Positions 52,321 through 59,538 of a stretch of DNA of 64,000 nucleotides are shown piece after piece. Below the pieces are notes generated by a model. The model searched no databases and had not been told where the DNA came from. It saw nothing but the letters and a program-made list of their open reading frames with translations. The stretch spans positions 26,590,697 through 26,654,696 of the forward strand of contig OZ026604.1 in assembly GCA_964020085.1 (NCBI GenBank), written 5' to 3'. How positions within the stretch are numbered: position 1 is the first letter of the stretch; each line of letters starts with the position of its first letter. The translations under genes and the position numbers were made by a program. Source of the DNA: Micromussa lordhowensis (Eukaryota > Cnidaria > Anthozoa > Scleractinia > Lobophylliidae).

Positions 52321-52501
52321 ATACTTTATTCTTTAAAGTAGAGTAATCTTCACTCTCACTGCTCGTTGATTCCTCACTGCTCGTTGATTCCTCACTGCTC
52401 GTCGATTCCTCATCTGAATCAGGATTATAATCACTGTCACTACTATCAGTATCATGAAGTGGGTCTTCAGTTAAAAATTTTTTAAAATTAGGGACAGGCA
52501 T
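52316..52501 (-). CDS. Small acidic Ser/Glu-rich protein with tandem repeats
   Basis: A 61-residue protein starting at an ATG abutted by ATAATATAT. After a short hydrophobic N-terminus (MPVPNFKKFL) it becomes highly acidic (TDSSDSDYNPDSDEE) and then carries three copies of a Ser-Glu-rich six-residue repeat, ending in a mixed YSTLKNKVY tail. It is probably disordered; the serines in acidic context are casein-kinase-2-like sites. It lies between the DNA polymerase gene (the start motif overlaps the polymerase stop codon) and the VLTF3-like gene (its stop is six bases before that gene's ATG). I recognise no family. Tight spacing, its own start motif and a maintained frame through the repeat argue that it is real. 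Confidence 0.55.
   Translation of the reverse strand: MPVPNFKKFLTEDPLHDTDSSDSDYNPDSDEESTSSEESTSSEESTSSESEDYSTLKNKVY
52356..52409 (-). repeat. Three 18-bp tandem repeats inside the acidic gene
   Basis: TCACTGCTCGTTGATTCC is repeated three times in direct tandem (the third copy has one change). The length is a multiple of three, so copy-number change keeps the reading frame. Confidence 0.9.
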
Positions 52502-52510
52502 ATATATTAT
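52502..52510 (-). promoter_or_regulatory. TATATA start motif, acidic protein gene
   Basis: ATAATATAT immediately precedes the ATG at 52501 and overlaps the polymerase stop codon at 52507-52509. Confidence 0.55.
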
Positions 52511-55500
52511 GAAATATTAAAATTTCCATATGCATAACTACTGATACCATCATCTAAAATATATCTTTTATCATCAAAAGGTGATAATGATACTTTATTA
52601 ATTTGGTAACTAGATATCTGATGATACTCTGACCGGATAGTTCGCATCTTATGCCTCATAGTATTACATTTTTGTAAGGTATCACGATAATCAGAGAGAG
52701 ATAATTCACTCTTAATGACATTCTTCTTGACACCTTTAGCAGTCTTGTTTTCCTTGTTTTCTGTCTTGTAACTATACATTTTACTTTTTAGACCAACAAA
52801 TTCAGTGATTGGATCACCAGCTGCTTCATCTTTGAATTTACCAATTACTTTTTTATTTTCTGCAAAAAAGAACTCTGACGATTTGGGATAATCACTATTG
52901 TCAAACCTTTCTTTATCTTTATATAAATCACTATAAAGATCTTCTGCTTTTATATGGTAAAATAAAGAATCAGTATCAGTAAAAAGTAACTTTGCAACAG
53001 GGTATTTTTTTCTGATATAGTTGTAATGGAAGTCATACATTAATGTTTTACTTAGATCTAGAATAGAGAATCCAACATAAGAGGGTTTATCTAAGACTAG
53101 TCTAGCCTTTTTCATTTGTACCCCAACTAAATTTTCATCAAATATTTTACTAGAAACATACATTGGTTGCCTTGTCAATTTCAATAAATGATCCGGATCA
53201 GTTTCTAATTTGATATTAGATCTTTTTCTTAGGTTTTCCATGGTTTTGCCAAAAACTGAATTATTCATTAGTTTAAAGAAGTCTTTTTCAAAACTATTCT
53301 TAGCATTTGTTCTTTTTTTTGTGTTAAAATCAATATAAGGTTTCATCCAAGGTTTCTGAGTAAATTCTAAGACTCTGTGAACCTTTTTCAACTTCATACC
53401 AAGAGATAAATAAAGCTGTAAATTTTTGTAATGTAATACATACTTTTCTTTATTCTTTAGATTAGGAACCAACTTGTGAACTCTACCACTGCTAATATTT
53501 TCTTTTTCTTTTAAATCTTTGCAATACTTTGATAACATATTATCAGTGATTAAAATCTTTTCTGGTGCTAATGGATAATCATTATGCAAATCGTGTAGCT
53601 CTTCTGGATATTCTAAATCAACTTCTAAAATGGCACCTTTTTTTGTATTATTTTTGTAATTTTCTAAGATGAAATCTTCAGAGTTAATCCATTTAAAATC
53701 TTTAGTTGGAAGTGACTGTGACATAGCCCATCCATAAAGATTATTTGCATCTAAATACATTAAATAACTACTTTCATCTTCTGGATTATAACACTTCATA
53801 TACTTGTTGTTTGCAACAGCATGTCTATGAGTAATATTACTAATACCACCTCTCATTCCCTTTTCAATGAATAGTTGTTGATCTAAATCTGAAATTAAGT
53901 CTAGATTTATTTTTGTCATTCGGAGTAATGCATCCCATGATAAGCCAGGTGCAGAGTAATAATGACAGGGATCTAACCTATAATCCCCCAGACAAGTCTT
54001 TCTAAAGCATTCAAATACATCTGCTAATAGTAGAACATCTGTACGCAAATATAAATCATGATAATCACCTAAGTCTTTAATTTGGAATTCACTCCATACT
54101 TGTTTTGCGTGCTCATAGTCACTCTCTGAAATATTTGTATCATTCAAAATACTATAAAAATCTTCTCTTGCTGGTAAAGACTTCTCACTGAATCGCTGGA
54201 ATGAGTCCATGTAATCATAAGGGTAAACACCTTTTCGCTTTATTAATCTAAATTGATCATCATTTGGAAAAGCTTTCTTTGAATAAAAGAATGCATTATC
54301 ACTTAAATTACTGCTTAGTCGATCTAAACTCTGACTCATAAATGAAAAACTGTCAATGAAAGTCAAATAATTACCTAGTCTAAAGCCAATATATTTCTCA
54401 AAATTACTTGCTATAACATCAACATTAATATTAAAATCTTGTCTTATTAAATGACCAATATTTTGCATGATAAAATGGCAGTCATAACCTTTAAGATTAT
54501 GAAATATTACTGGAATTTTTAAATTTTCTGCACTAATAGACCATTTAAGATTACAATTACTATGAGCAGCACCACGATATTTACCTGTAATATGGCAGTG
54601 ATCTCTAACTTTTTGTTTTGAAGGTTTATCTTTATCTTTTTCTTCATTAAATTTTCTCTCACAAATATGACATATAGTAGAATTTTGGAAATGTGTTTCA
54701 TTTTTATCAGTCATAACTAATGGTTTCTGGAAATGTTCTATAACTATTTTTATACAATCTTTTACTTCACTCAACATTTTCATGATAAATTTTTCGATAC
54801 AATCTTCTCCACGGTATATTTCTACTGGTTTGGAATAACTATTATCATATCTACAGACTAATTTATATCCGTAACTACAAGCCTTATGACTTTGATAAGT
54901 ACTAGTGTAAGATTTATCATCACTAGGTAGGCAACCGTCTATTTTTTCTGTGATTGATTCAAAATCAGCGTAAATTACGAAAGGTGCAGGTAACATTTTT
55001 TTGTGATTTTTAAAATAAATTTTTGATCCTGCCTCGGGCATCTTTATCGCTTGAGCTCCATTAACGAGCAGGCAATCTTGCTTGTGATCTTCTAGGACAC
55101 TAGCAGAACTACAACAATGTAGACAACGCAAACAAAAATATTTCTTTTCTTTGTGATCATTGAATGAAAACATAAATCGATCGAAATCCTTGATGAGCAC
55201 ATAGTGGCTCTTGTCTCCTTCTTCAATCCATAGTAATTCCAAGTGGTCTGTAAAATTAGTTTCTGATATTCTGATAGGATAAGCTTCTCCATCATAACCA
55301 AATACACAGATATTAATCTTATTTTGCTTTTCAATCTTATAAATATCTTTTACAGTGACTGGAAAAGTGATACCAGTGTAATCTAACCGTTTGACAGATT
55401 CTCGATCTGCCTTGGTTATTCTTTCCGGATGAACTATAAGTGGATTTAAATGCCTATTATGACACCATAGGAAACATTTATTGTCTGTATTTTTGAGATT

Positions 55501-56529
55501 GATTAAACCCTTCATAGGGTTACGTAGTTCTTCAGGTAGTTCAATATATGATGATCCTCTTAATGGAAAGTAAGAGACAATATTAATGATATGTAATTTT
55601 ACTGATTCAAATACCCAACCAGAACCTTCAGATAGCCAAACAGCTATTAACTCTAAAATTCTTTCAATACCATTATCGATAGACTCTTCTATATCTAGTC
55701 TATTGGTCACCGTAAAAGGGCCAGCGTTAAAATAAGGTTCTCTGTAAATGACACCATCCTCAGTACTCTTTGATAATCGAACCCTTAGTGTAGTATTGTA
55801 TTTAAATCCCCTTTTGACTGTTAATAATTTCATTAAAAGATCAAATATTGCTCGTTTAGTACTATTTAACTGTACCCCTGGGTCATAAGTATTAATAATT
55901 GGCACTTCATAAGATTTGACATTACCTCTTAATGCATTGGATCGCTCAGTAATAGTGATGTCTTTAGGTATAAATTTCAAATTTCTTCTGAATTCTCTTA
56001 TAGTTTCAGGCCTATAATATGGAGCGATTTGATCAATCACATTTTTAACCTTTCTTTGAAGTCTTGTAGGTACAGGTTTTATAGGTCTTATTATTTTTAG
56101 CCTCGGTAAAGGCACTGGAGCGGTTGGTGGTTTTGTACGTGGTTTTGGTACTGGGGCAGGTGGTCTATATTCAGTAGGTCTTAATGGTTCTGGTAAATTG
56201 ACTGAGGGACTTATCTGATCATCTATTAAAGTACCTCCAAGGTATGAGTCTCTTAGTCTCCTTTCTGCAATTGATCGGATTAGTCGATTTTCAACATAAT
56301 CTCCATGTTTCTTAGATATTCGTGGTTGTGGGTTGACAGGTGGGACTGGTAGTGGCTGACCTTGCGGACCTTTTTTTGCTTCATTAAGCTTATGAAAATC
56401 TGTCTTTAAATGCTGATATTTTCCCCCTTTTGAATATTTTTTCTTGCATGTATTACAATACCAATGAGATGGTTTTGGTAATGTGTCCACAGATATCTTT
56501 TTGGGTTTAATTTTAACTTTAAAATCCAT
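52507..56529 (-). CDS. POLB: Protein-primed family-B DNA polymerase
   Basis: A complete 1,340-residue frame from an ATG abutted by TTATATATAG. Order of parts: an N-terminal C2H2-type finger (C25, C28, H40, H46); a Pro-rich linker (~112-155); a second Cys/His cluster (C466-C486); exonuclease I YADFES (520-525); an inserted endonuclease-VII/HNH-like zinc motif (C620, C623, then VRDHCH at 641-646 and AAHSNCN at 654-660); Exo II FHNLKGYD (676-683); Exo III YHDLYLRTD (823-831); polymerase motif A LDANNLYGW (926-934); motif B KLMNNSVFGKT (1086-1096); motif C FTDTDS (1183-1188). All expected catalytic carboxylates are present. This enzyme would replicate the linear element by protein priming, together with a terminal protein not identified here. 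The length suits Polinton/adintovirus polymerases. It is by far the longest gene and is undamaged, a sign of recent function. Confidence 0.97.
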   Translation of the reverse strand: MDFKVKIKPKKISVDTLPKPSHWYCNTCKKKYSKGGKYQHLKTDFHKLNEAKKGPQGQPLPVPPVNPQPRISKKHGDYVENRLIRSIAERRLRDSYLGGTLIDDQISPSVNLPEPLRPTEYRPPAPVPKPRTKPPTAPVPLPRLKIIRPIKPVPTRLQRKVKNVIDQIAPYYRPETIREFRRNLKFIPKDITITERSNALRGNVKSYEVPIINTYDPGVQLNSTKRAIFDLLMKLLTVKRGFKYNTTLRVRLSKSTEDGVIYREPYFNAGPFTVTNRLDIEESIDNGIERILELIAVWLSEGSGWVFESVKLHIINIVSYFPLRGSSYIELPEELRNPMKGLINLKNTDNKCFLWCHNRHLNPLIVHPERITKADRESVKRLDYTGITFPVTVKDIYKIEKQNKINICVFGYDGEAYPIRISETNFTDHLELLWIEEGDKSHYVLIKDFDRFMFSFNDHKEKKYFCLRCLHCCSSASVLEDHKQDCLLVNGAQAIKMPEAGSKIYFKNHKKMLPAPFVIYADFESITEKIDGCLPSDDKSYTSTYQSHKACSYGYKLVCRYDNSYSKPVEIYRGEDCIEKFIMKMLSEVKDCIKIVIEHFQKPLVMTDKNETHFQNSTICHICERKFNEEKDKDKPSKQKVRDHCHITGKYRGAAHSNCNLKWSISAENLKIPVIFHNLKGYDCHFIMQNIGHLIRQDFNINVDVIASNFEKYIGFRLGNYLTFIDSFSFMSQSLDRLSSNLSDNAFFYSKKAFPNDDQFRLIKRKGVYPYDYMDSFQRFSEKSLPAREDFYSILNDTNISESDYEHAKQVWSEFQIKDLGDYHDLYLRTDVLLLADVFECFRKTCLGDYRLDPCHYYSAPGLSWDALLRMTKINLDLISDLDQQLFIEKGMRGGISNITHRHAVANNKYMKCYNPEDESSYLMYLDANNLYGWAMSQSLPTKDFKWINSEDFILENYKNNTKKGAILEVDLEYPEELHDLHNDYPLAPEKILITDNMLSKYCKDLKEKENISSGRVHKLVPNLKNKEKYVLHYKNLQLYLSLGMKLKKVHRVLEFTQKPWMKPYIDFNTKKRTNAKNSFEKDFFKLMNNSVFGKTMENLRKRSNIKLETDPDHLLKLTRQPMYVSSKIFDENLVGVQMKKARLVLDKPSYVGFSILDLSKTLMYDFHYNYIRKKYPVAKLLFTDTDSLFYHIKAEDLYSDLYKDKERFDNSDYPKSSEFFFAENKKVIGKFKDEAAGDPITEFVGLKSKMYSYKTENKENKTAKGVKKNVIKSELSLSDYRDTLQKCNTMRHKMRTIRSEYHQISSYQINKVSLSPFDDKRYILDDGISSYAYGNFNIS

Positions 56530-56539
56530 CTATATATAA
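56530..56539 (-). promoter_or_regulatory. TATATA start motif, DNA polymerase gene
   Basis: TTATATATAG directly abuts the ATG at 56529. Confidence 0.6.
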
Positions 56540-56584
56540 TAATATATGTCTAATTTTTTTTTTAAATTCTTAATTTTTTATTTA

Positions 56585-56794
56585 TTATAAATCAATTAGT
56601 GTACCAGTAACTGGATTAGTGTATTTTAGAATGTTACGCTCATGTTTCTTTGTCTTTAGATGCATATATTTTCCTCTATAAGTGTAATTTTTTCCATTTC
56701 CACATACATCACAGTACCATTCAGTATTTTTCAGTCTCTCATTTGTAATTTTGTTCCATTTTTCTCGTTTCAATTGTTCTTCTGTTTTTTCCAT
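56585..56794 (-). CDS. Small C2H2 zinc-finger protein
   Basis: A 69-residue protein with a Lys/Glu-rich N-terminal helix (EEQLKREKWNKI) followed by one finger, EWYCDVCGNGKNYTYRGKY then MHLKTKKHERN (C-x2-C ... H-x5-H). The finger closely parallels the N-terminal finger of the neighbouring DNA polymerase (HWYCNTC ... GKYQHLKTDFH): WYC, GKY, HLKT and the H-x5-H spacing are shared. It therefore looks like a domain copy, free-standing and just upstream of the polymerase gene. The stop codon overlaps an AATAAA on the coding strand. A nucleic-acid-binding role is inferred. Confidence 0.75.
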   Translation of the reverse strand: MEKTEEQLKREKWNKITNERLKNTEWYCDVCGNGKNYTYRGKYMHLKTKKHERNILKYTNPVTGTLIDL

Positions 56795-56803
56795 CTATAT
56801 AAT
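56795..56803 (-). promoter_or_regulatory. TATATA start motif, zinc-finger gene
   Basis: ATTATATAG directly abuts the ATG at 56794, nearly identical to the polymerase and Zn-ribbon gene motifs. Confidence 0.6.
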
Positions 56804-56836
56804 TATTTATAATATTCTAATTTTTTTAAATAATTT

Positions 56837-57802
56837 TTATAAATTTTTTAAATCCCCAGCTGGCACCCAACTGTTAAATTCGTCTGGGTAACCTTTCCAT
56901 TTGACTAATGCTTTTCCTTTTGACTTTCTGATAATTTTCTCTATTCTATAGACCTCCTGATCTGTCTTTTGTAACTCTTCTCTGTAGAAAGTACCCTTAA
57001 TCACTTCACCATTTAAGTCTTTTATCTTATAAGTAATAGGATTAGTGAATCTAATTTCGTCTATGATGAAAACTTCTTCAGTCCAATTAGGAGTATAGCC
57101 TTTATCAAAGGTCACCCTTTTGTATTTGCTTATTCGGACTCTATCACCTACTCTAAATTCGGGTTTTCTATTTGTTTTTGTTTTTTTGATTTCTCTCGCT
57201 AAATCACCATATAAATTAAAATAAACTTTTCCATAGTTTTCAGGTTTTCTAGCTTGGATAGGCGTCATTCCTATTGATCTATGTCGGCTGTTGTTATAAG
57301 AGGCGAGTATTTTCGGAAGGATGTCAACGTAGACTGTATTGTTTTGCATAGTGAATCTCTTATACATTTTATCTTTGATAGTTCTATTCCATCTCTCACA
57401 AACTGATGATTTCTCTTCATTTTCAGTGGAATAGACCTTTATCTTATCTTTAGCTAAGAGATCCAACACATTTTTGTTATAATATTCTTTTCCTTTGTCT
57501 ACCCATAACATTTTAGGCTTATTAGAGAAAAATAAGCTTTCAAACGCTTTAGCGACTTCTAAGCCAGTTTTTGTCTTTAGAGGTACTATCCAACCATATT
57601 TACTGAAAAGGTCTAAGACCATTAGTAGATATTTATAACCTCGGTTCCATTTGCTAAGCTTTTGCATATCAACTAAGTCTGAACACCAGATATCATCTAC
57701 ATTATGTGAAATGACTCTTCGCTTGGTAAAATTTCGTTTTATAGGTTTGTGTAACTCATTAGCCAGACCTTCCCATGTGTCTAAATTTTTAGCGTTTTTT
57801 TT
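56837..57802 (-). CDS. INT: Retroviral-type (DDE) integrase with C-terminal chromodomain, no own start codon
   Basis: The open frame begins after an in-frame TAA at 57803-57805. No ATG occurs until 57667, which is already past the first catalytic Asp (WCSDLVDM, Asp codon 57679-57677), so a product from that ATG could not be active. The rnase-H-like core follows: KYLLMVLDLFSKYGWIVPLK, second Asp in LWVDKGKEYYN, Glu in VCERWNRTIK. Then come an SH3-like segment (FRVGDRVRISKYK) and a chromodomain (YRIEKIIRKSKGKALVKWKG, then SWVP) to 56837. Upstream conserved sequence (LANELHKPIKRNFTKRRV) is also in the frame. The enzyme would insert element DNA into the host chromosome. The frame is offset from the end of the PLA2 gene at an A10 run (57795-57804) and has no TATATA motif, so expression as a slippage or frameshift product of the PLA2 gene is a serious possibility. 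Splicing or an A-run error in the assembly are alternatives. Confidence 0.92.
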   Translation of the reverse strand, partial: KKNAKNLDTWEGLANELHKPIKRNFTKRRVISHNVDDIWCSDLVDMQKLSKWNRGYKYLLMVLDLFSKYGWIVPLKTKTGLEVAKAFESLFFSNKPKMLWVDKGKEYYNKNVLDLLAKDKIKVYSTENEEKSSVCERWNRTIKDKMYKRFTMQNNTVYVDILPKILASYNNSRHRSIGMTPIQARKPENYGKVYFNLYGDLAREIKKTKTNRKPEFRVGDRVRISKYKRVTFDKGYTPNWTEEVFIIDEIRFTNPITYKIKDLNGEVIKGTFYREELQKTDQEVYRIEKIIRKSKGKALVKWKGYPDEFNSWVPAGDLKNL

Positions 57803-58532
57803 TTACTCCTAAACCAAGTTTTTGCTTTGTATTAATAGTGTTTCTAGCTAACCAATGGCCCCACTGTCTCTCATTCCAGGGAATTGCATCTAAAGCTCGG
57901 ACCATTTTCTTGTCAGCAACATTTTTACATGATTTTACATTACCTCCCTTATCAGCACATACTGAGTAATCAACATCGTGTTGCATGGCTATAGCATCTG
58001 TCTTACCTGTTGGCTGATCATAGATTTCATAGATTTGCCCAGTATCACGATCCCATTTTACTTGTCGTTCTAAATCATTGTAAGGACCAGTATATTTGTG
58101 ACCTGGAAGAGTCCAACCAGCTTTCGGTTTAGGTAACTTACCTATTGCTTTATGAATATCAAGACCCCTTCCCCTTCCCCTTCCACTGATTTTTTTGGAA
58201 AGATCATCTGCCAGTGAGTCAATTGCTCTATTCAAATACCTTTTACCAATGCCTTTAACTTTGTCTTTTACATAGTCAGATTTTATTGCTCTACTAGCTC
58301 CCCTTTTACCTAGGTTGTACAATCCTTTTGCACCAGCAGCCAACCCTTTGACAATTAGTTCATCAAAACCGCTTCCTTGCATTTCCGCTTTAGATATAAA
58401 ACGAAATTTTGTAATTCCACATTCAGCACAAATACATCGCATTGCATTTCTACCATTTTTTGTAATTACAAAAGTTTCAGAATTAGGTATACATTCTGTC
58501 CTTTTTCTTTGTCGAACGCAATAAGATAACAT
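57789..58532 (-). CDS. Phospholipase A2-domain virion protein with N-terminal Zn-ribbon-like domain
   Basis: 247 residues. An N-terminal Cys cluster (C5, C14, C33, C35, C38; SYCVRQRKRTEC, NGRNAMRCICAECG) is shared with the next gene upstream. A Gly/Ala-rich helical stretch follows (57-110), then a basic GRGRGRG region (117-123) and a parvovirus-type PLA2 domain: calcium loop YTGPYNDL (147-154) and catalytic HD in MQHDVDYS (183-190). Such domains breach endosomal membranes during entry of parvoviruses and are known in adintoviruses. MQGS|G (51-55) and ISGR|G (115-119) match the adenain cleavage pattern (M/I/L)xGx|G, so it may be processed by the element's protease. The gene ends in a ten-A run coding Lys residues, where the integrase frame begins. 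Confidence 0.85.
   Translation of the reverse strand: MLSYCVRQRKRTECIPNSETFVITKNGRNAMRCICAECGITKFRFISKAEMQGSGFDELIVKGLAAGAKGLYNLGKRGASRAIKSDYVKDKVKGIGKRYLNRAIDSLADDLSKKISGRGRGRGLDIHKAIGKLPKPKAGWTLPGHKYTGPYNDLERQVKWDRDTGQIYEIYDQPTGKTDAIAMQHDVDYSVCADKGGNVKSCKNVADKKMVRALDAIPWNERQWGHWLARNTINTKQKLGLGVKKKR
57795..57804 (-). other. A10 run at the PLA2/integrase junction
   Basis: Ten A residues on the coding strand, at the 3' end of the PLA2 gene. The integrase frame, offset by one base, starts within the run. A possible slippage site. Confidence 0.8.
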
Positions 58533-58540
58533 ATATTAAT
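58533..58540 (-). promoter_or_regulatory. TATATA-type start motif, PLA2 gene
   Basis: ATTAATAT directly abuts the ATG at 58532, creating TATATG. Confidence 0.45.
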
Positions 58541-58589
58541 TAATATTATAATAAATATATGTTAATCTATTGTTAACAAAGTTACTTTA

Positions 58590-58826
58590 CTATAATATAG
58601 CTCCTATGAGGGGAATTCCCTTAAATGGACTGTTTTTACCCAGTAATAGCCCTTTTCCTTTTCTACCTCTTCCTACCGTACCTGAAGGGACAAATTTAGT
58701 TTTTGTTATCCCACATTCTGCGCATTTACATTTCATCATGGCACGACCATTTCTTGCCTGTACAACCCTTTCTGAACCAGGAACGCACTCTGTCTGTTTT
58801 CGTTGTTTTACACAATAGCTTTTCAT
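58590..58826 (-). CDS. Small Zn-ribbon-like protein with hydrophobic C-terminus
   Basis: 78 residues. The first ~45 (SYCVKQRKQTEC, NGRAMMKCKCAECGITK) duplicate the N-terminal domain of the PLA2 protein encoded next to it, with the same cysteine spacing (C5, C14, C33, C35, C38). The domain resembles DUF5679-type zinc ribbons. The rest is a basic GRGRKGKG linker and a hydrophobic C-terminal tail (LLLGKNSPFKGIPLIGAIL) that could bind membrane or dock to capsid. The gene has its own motif and diverges from the plus-strand gene at 58877 across a 50-bp AT-rich gap. Probably a virion component; function unknown. Confidence 0.75.
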   Translation of the reverse strand: MKSYCVKQRKQTECVPGSERVVQARNGRAMMKCKCAECGITKTKFVPSGTVGRGRKGKGLLLGKNSPFKGIPLIGAIL

Positions 58827-58837
58827 CTATATAATAA
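58827..58837 (-). promoter_or_regulatory. TATATA start motif, Zn-ribbon gene (divergent pair)
   Basis: TTATTATATAG directly abuts the ATG at 58826. With the plus-strand motif ending at 58876 it makes a compact bidirectional start region. Confidence 0.6.
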
Positions 58838-58860
58838 TTTTTATTATTTTTTTTATTTAT

Positions 58861-58876
58861 TTTAATATATTATATA
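58861..58876 (+). promoter_or_regulatory. TATATA start motif, plus-strand gene
   Basis: TTTAATATATTATATA directly abuts the ATG at 58877. This is the same signal on the opposite strand. Confidence 0.6.
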
Positions 58877-59059
58877 ATGGAACAAATTGTCATTGAAAAA
58901 GAAATACGTAGAATAGAAGCGATGTATAAACATTACAAACTTCTTTATAGAAAACTTGCCTTTTTATGTTGTTCTGGAGAAGCTAAAAGAGTGAGAAATC
59001 TGAGAAATAGTTTGAAACGAGATTTAAATAAGCTCCGACAAATCCAAAAAACTACCTAA
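58877..59059 (+). CDS. Small basic helical protein on the opposite strand
   Basis: 60 residues, the only visible viral gene on the plus strand. It is strongly helical and basic, with acidic N-terminal residues (MEQIVIEKEIRRIEAMYKHY), a central AFLCCSGEAKR, and a charged C-terminal half (NLRNSLKRDLNKLRQ) with heptad-like leucines. It could form a coiled coil or bind nucleic acid. The ATG is abutted by TATATTATATA as for the minus-strand genes. Its stop codon overlaps the 3' end of the protease gene tail-to-tail (59052-59059). No family recognised. The start motif and coding-like composition are the grounds for calling it. Confidence 0.6.
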   Translation: MEQIVIEKEIRRIEAMYKHYKLLYRKLAFLCCSGEAKRVRNLRNSLKRDLNKLRQIQKTT

Positions 59060-59538
59060 GCAATCGTTTAATGTATTTTTCTATGAATTTTTCATTCTCT
59101 TCTGTGTCAAAGCTAAAAACTTGCAATAAATCGAAATAAGAGATTCCTTTATGCATTTCATTCAAGAAATACAAGCAAAAATAGCCACAGGTTGTAGTAT
59201 AGAGATTCTGTATTTGATGGTTTTGGTGTAATAAATTTAAGTTTTTCTCTTTTGCATGGTTTACCAACTCTTGAAAAGGTGGCATACCAAAAGAGTCAAA
59301 GTAATTTATTGTACCATCACGAACATAGGTTGTAACCCAATGACTACCACTCATATAATGAGGTTCTAAATTATAGATAAAAAGCGCTAACTTATGCTGA
59401 TGTGGTACAGTCTGATCTCTACTTAGGACATTCTTGATAGGTATCTCTAAGTATTTACACCAATCTAAAAGATCAAAATTACTCATTGGGATATCTTTAT
59501 GGAATTTAGGCTTTTTTACCTTTTTTTTTTTTTTTTTC
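59052..59538 (-). CDS. PRO: Adenain-like cysteine protease, start ambiguous
   Basis: The frame contains the adenovirus-protease signature: SGSHWVTTY with catalytic His (codon 59342-59340), Asp in INYFDSFG, Gln in the HQIQN stretch and Cys in TTTCGYFCLYF (codon 59189-59187). N-terminal SNFDLLDWCKYLEIPIKNV and SRDQTVP are typical of Polinton proteases. It would cleave capsid precursors at xGG|x or xGx|G sites. The only ATG is internal (59486), preceded by GATATCCCA with no TATATA motif. The frame continues upstream through Lys codons made by an A17 run (59521-59537), where the preceding pVI-like gene is in another frame. So it either starts at 59486 or is expressed by slippage from the upstream gene. 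Confidence 0.88.
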
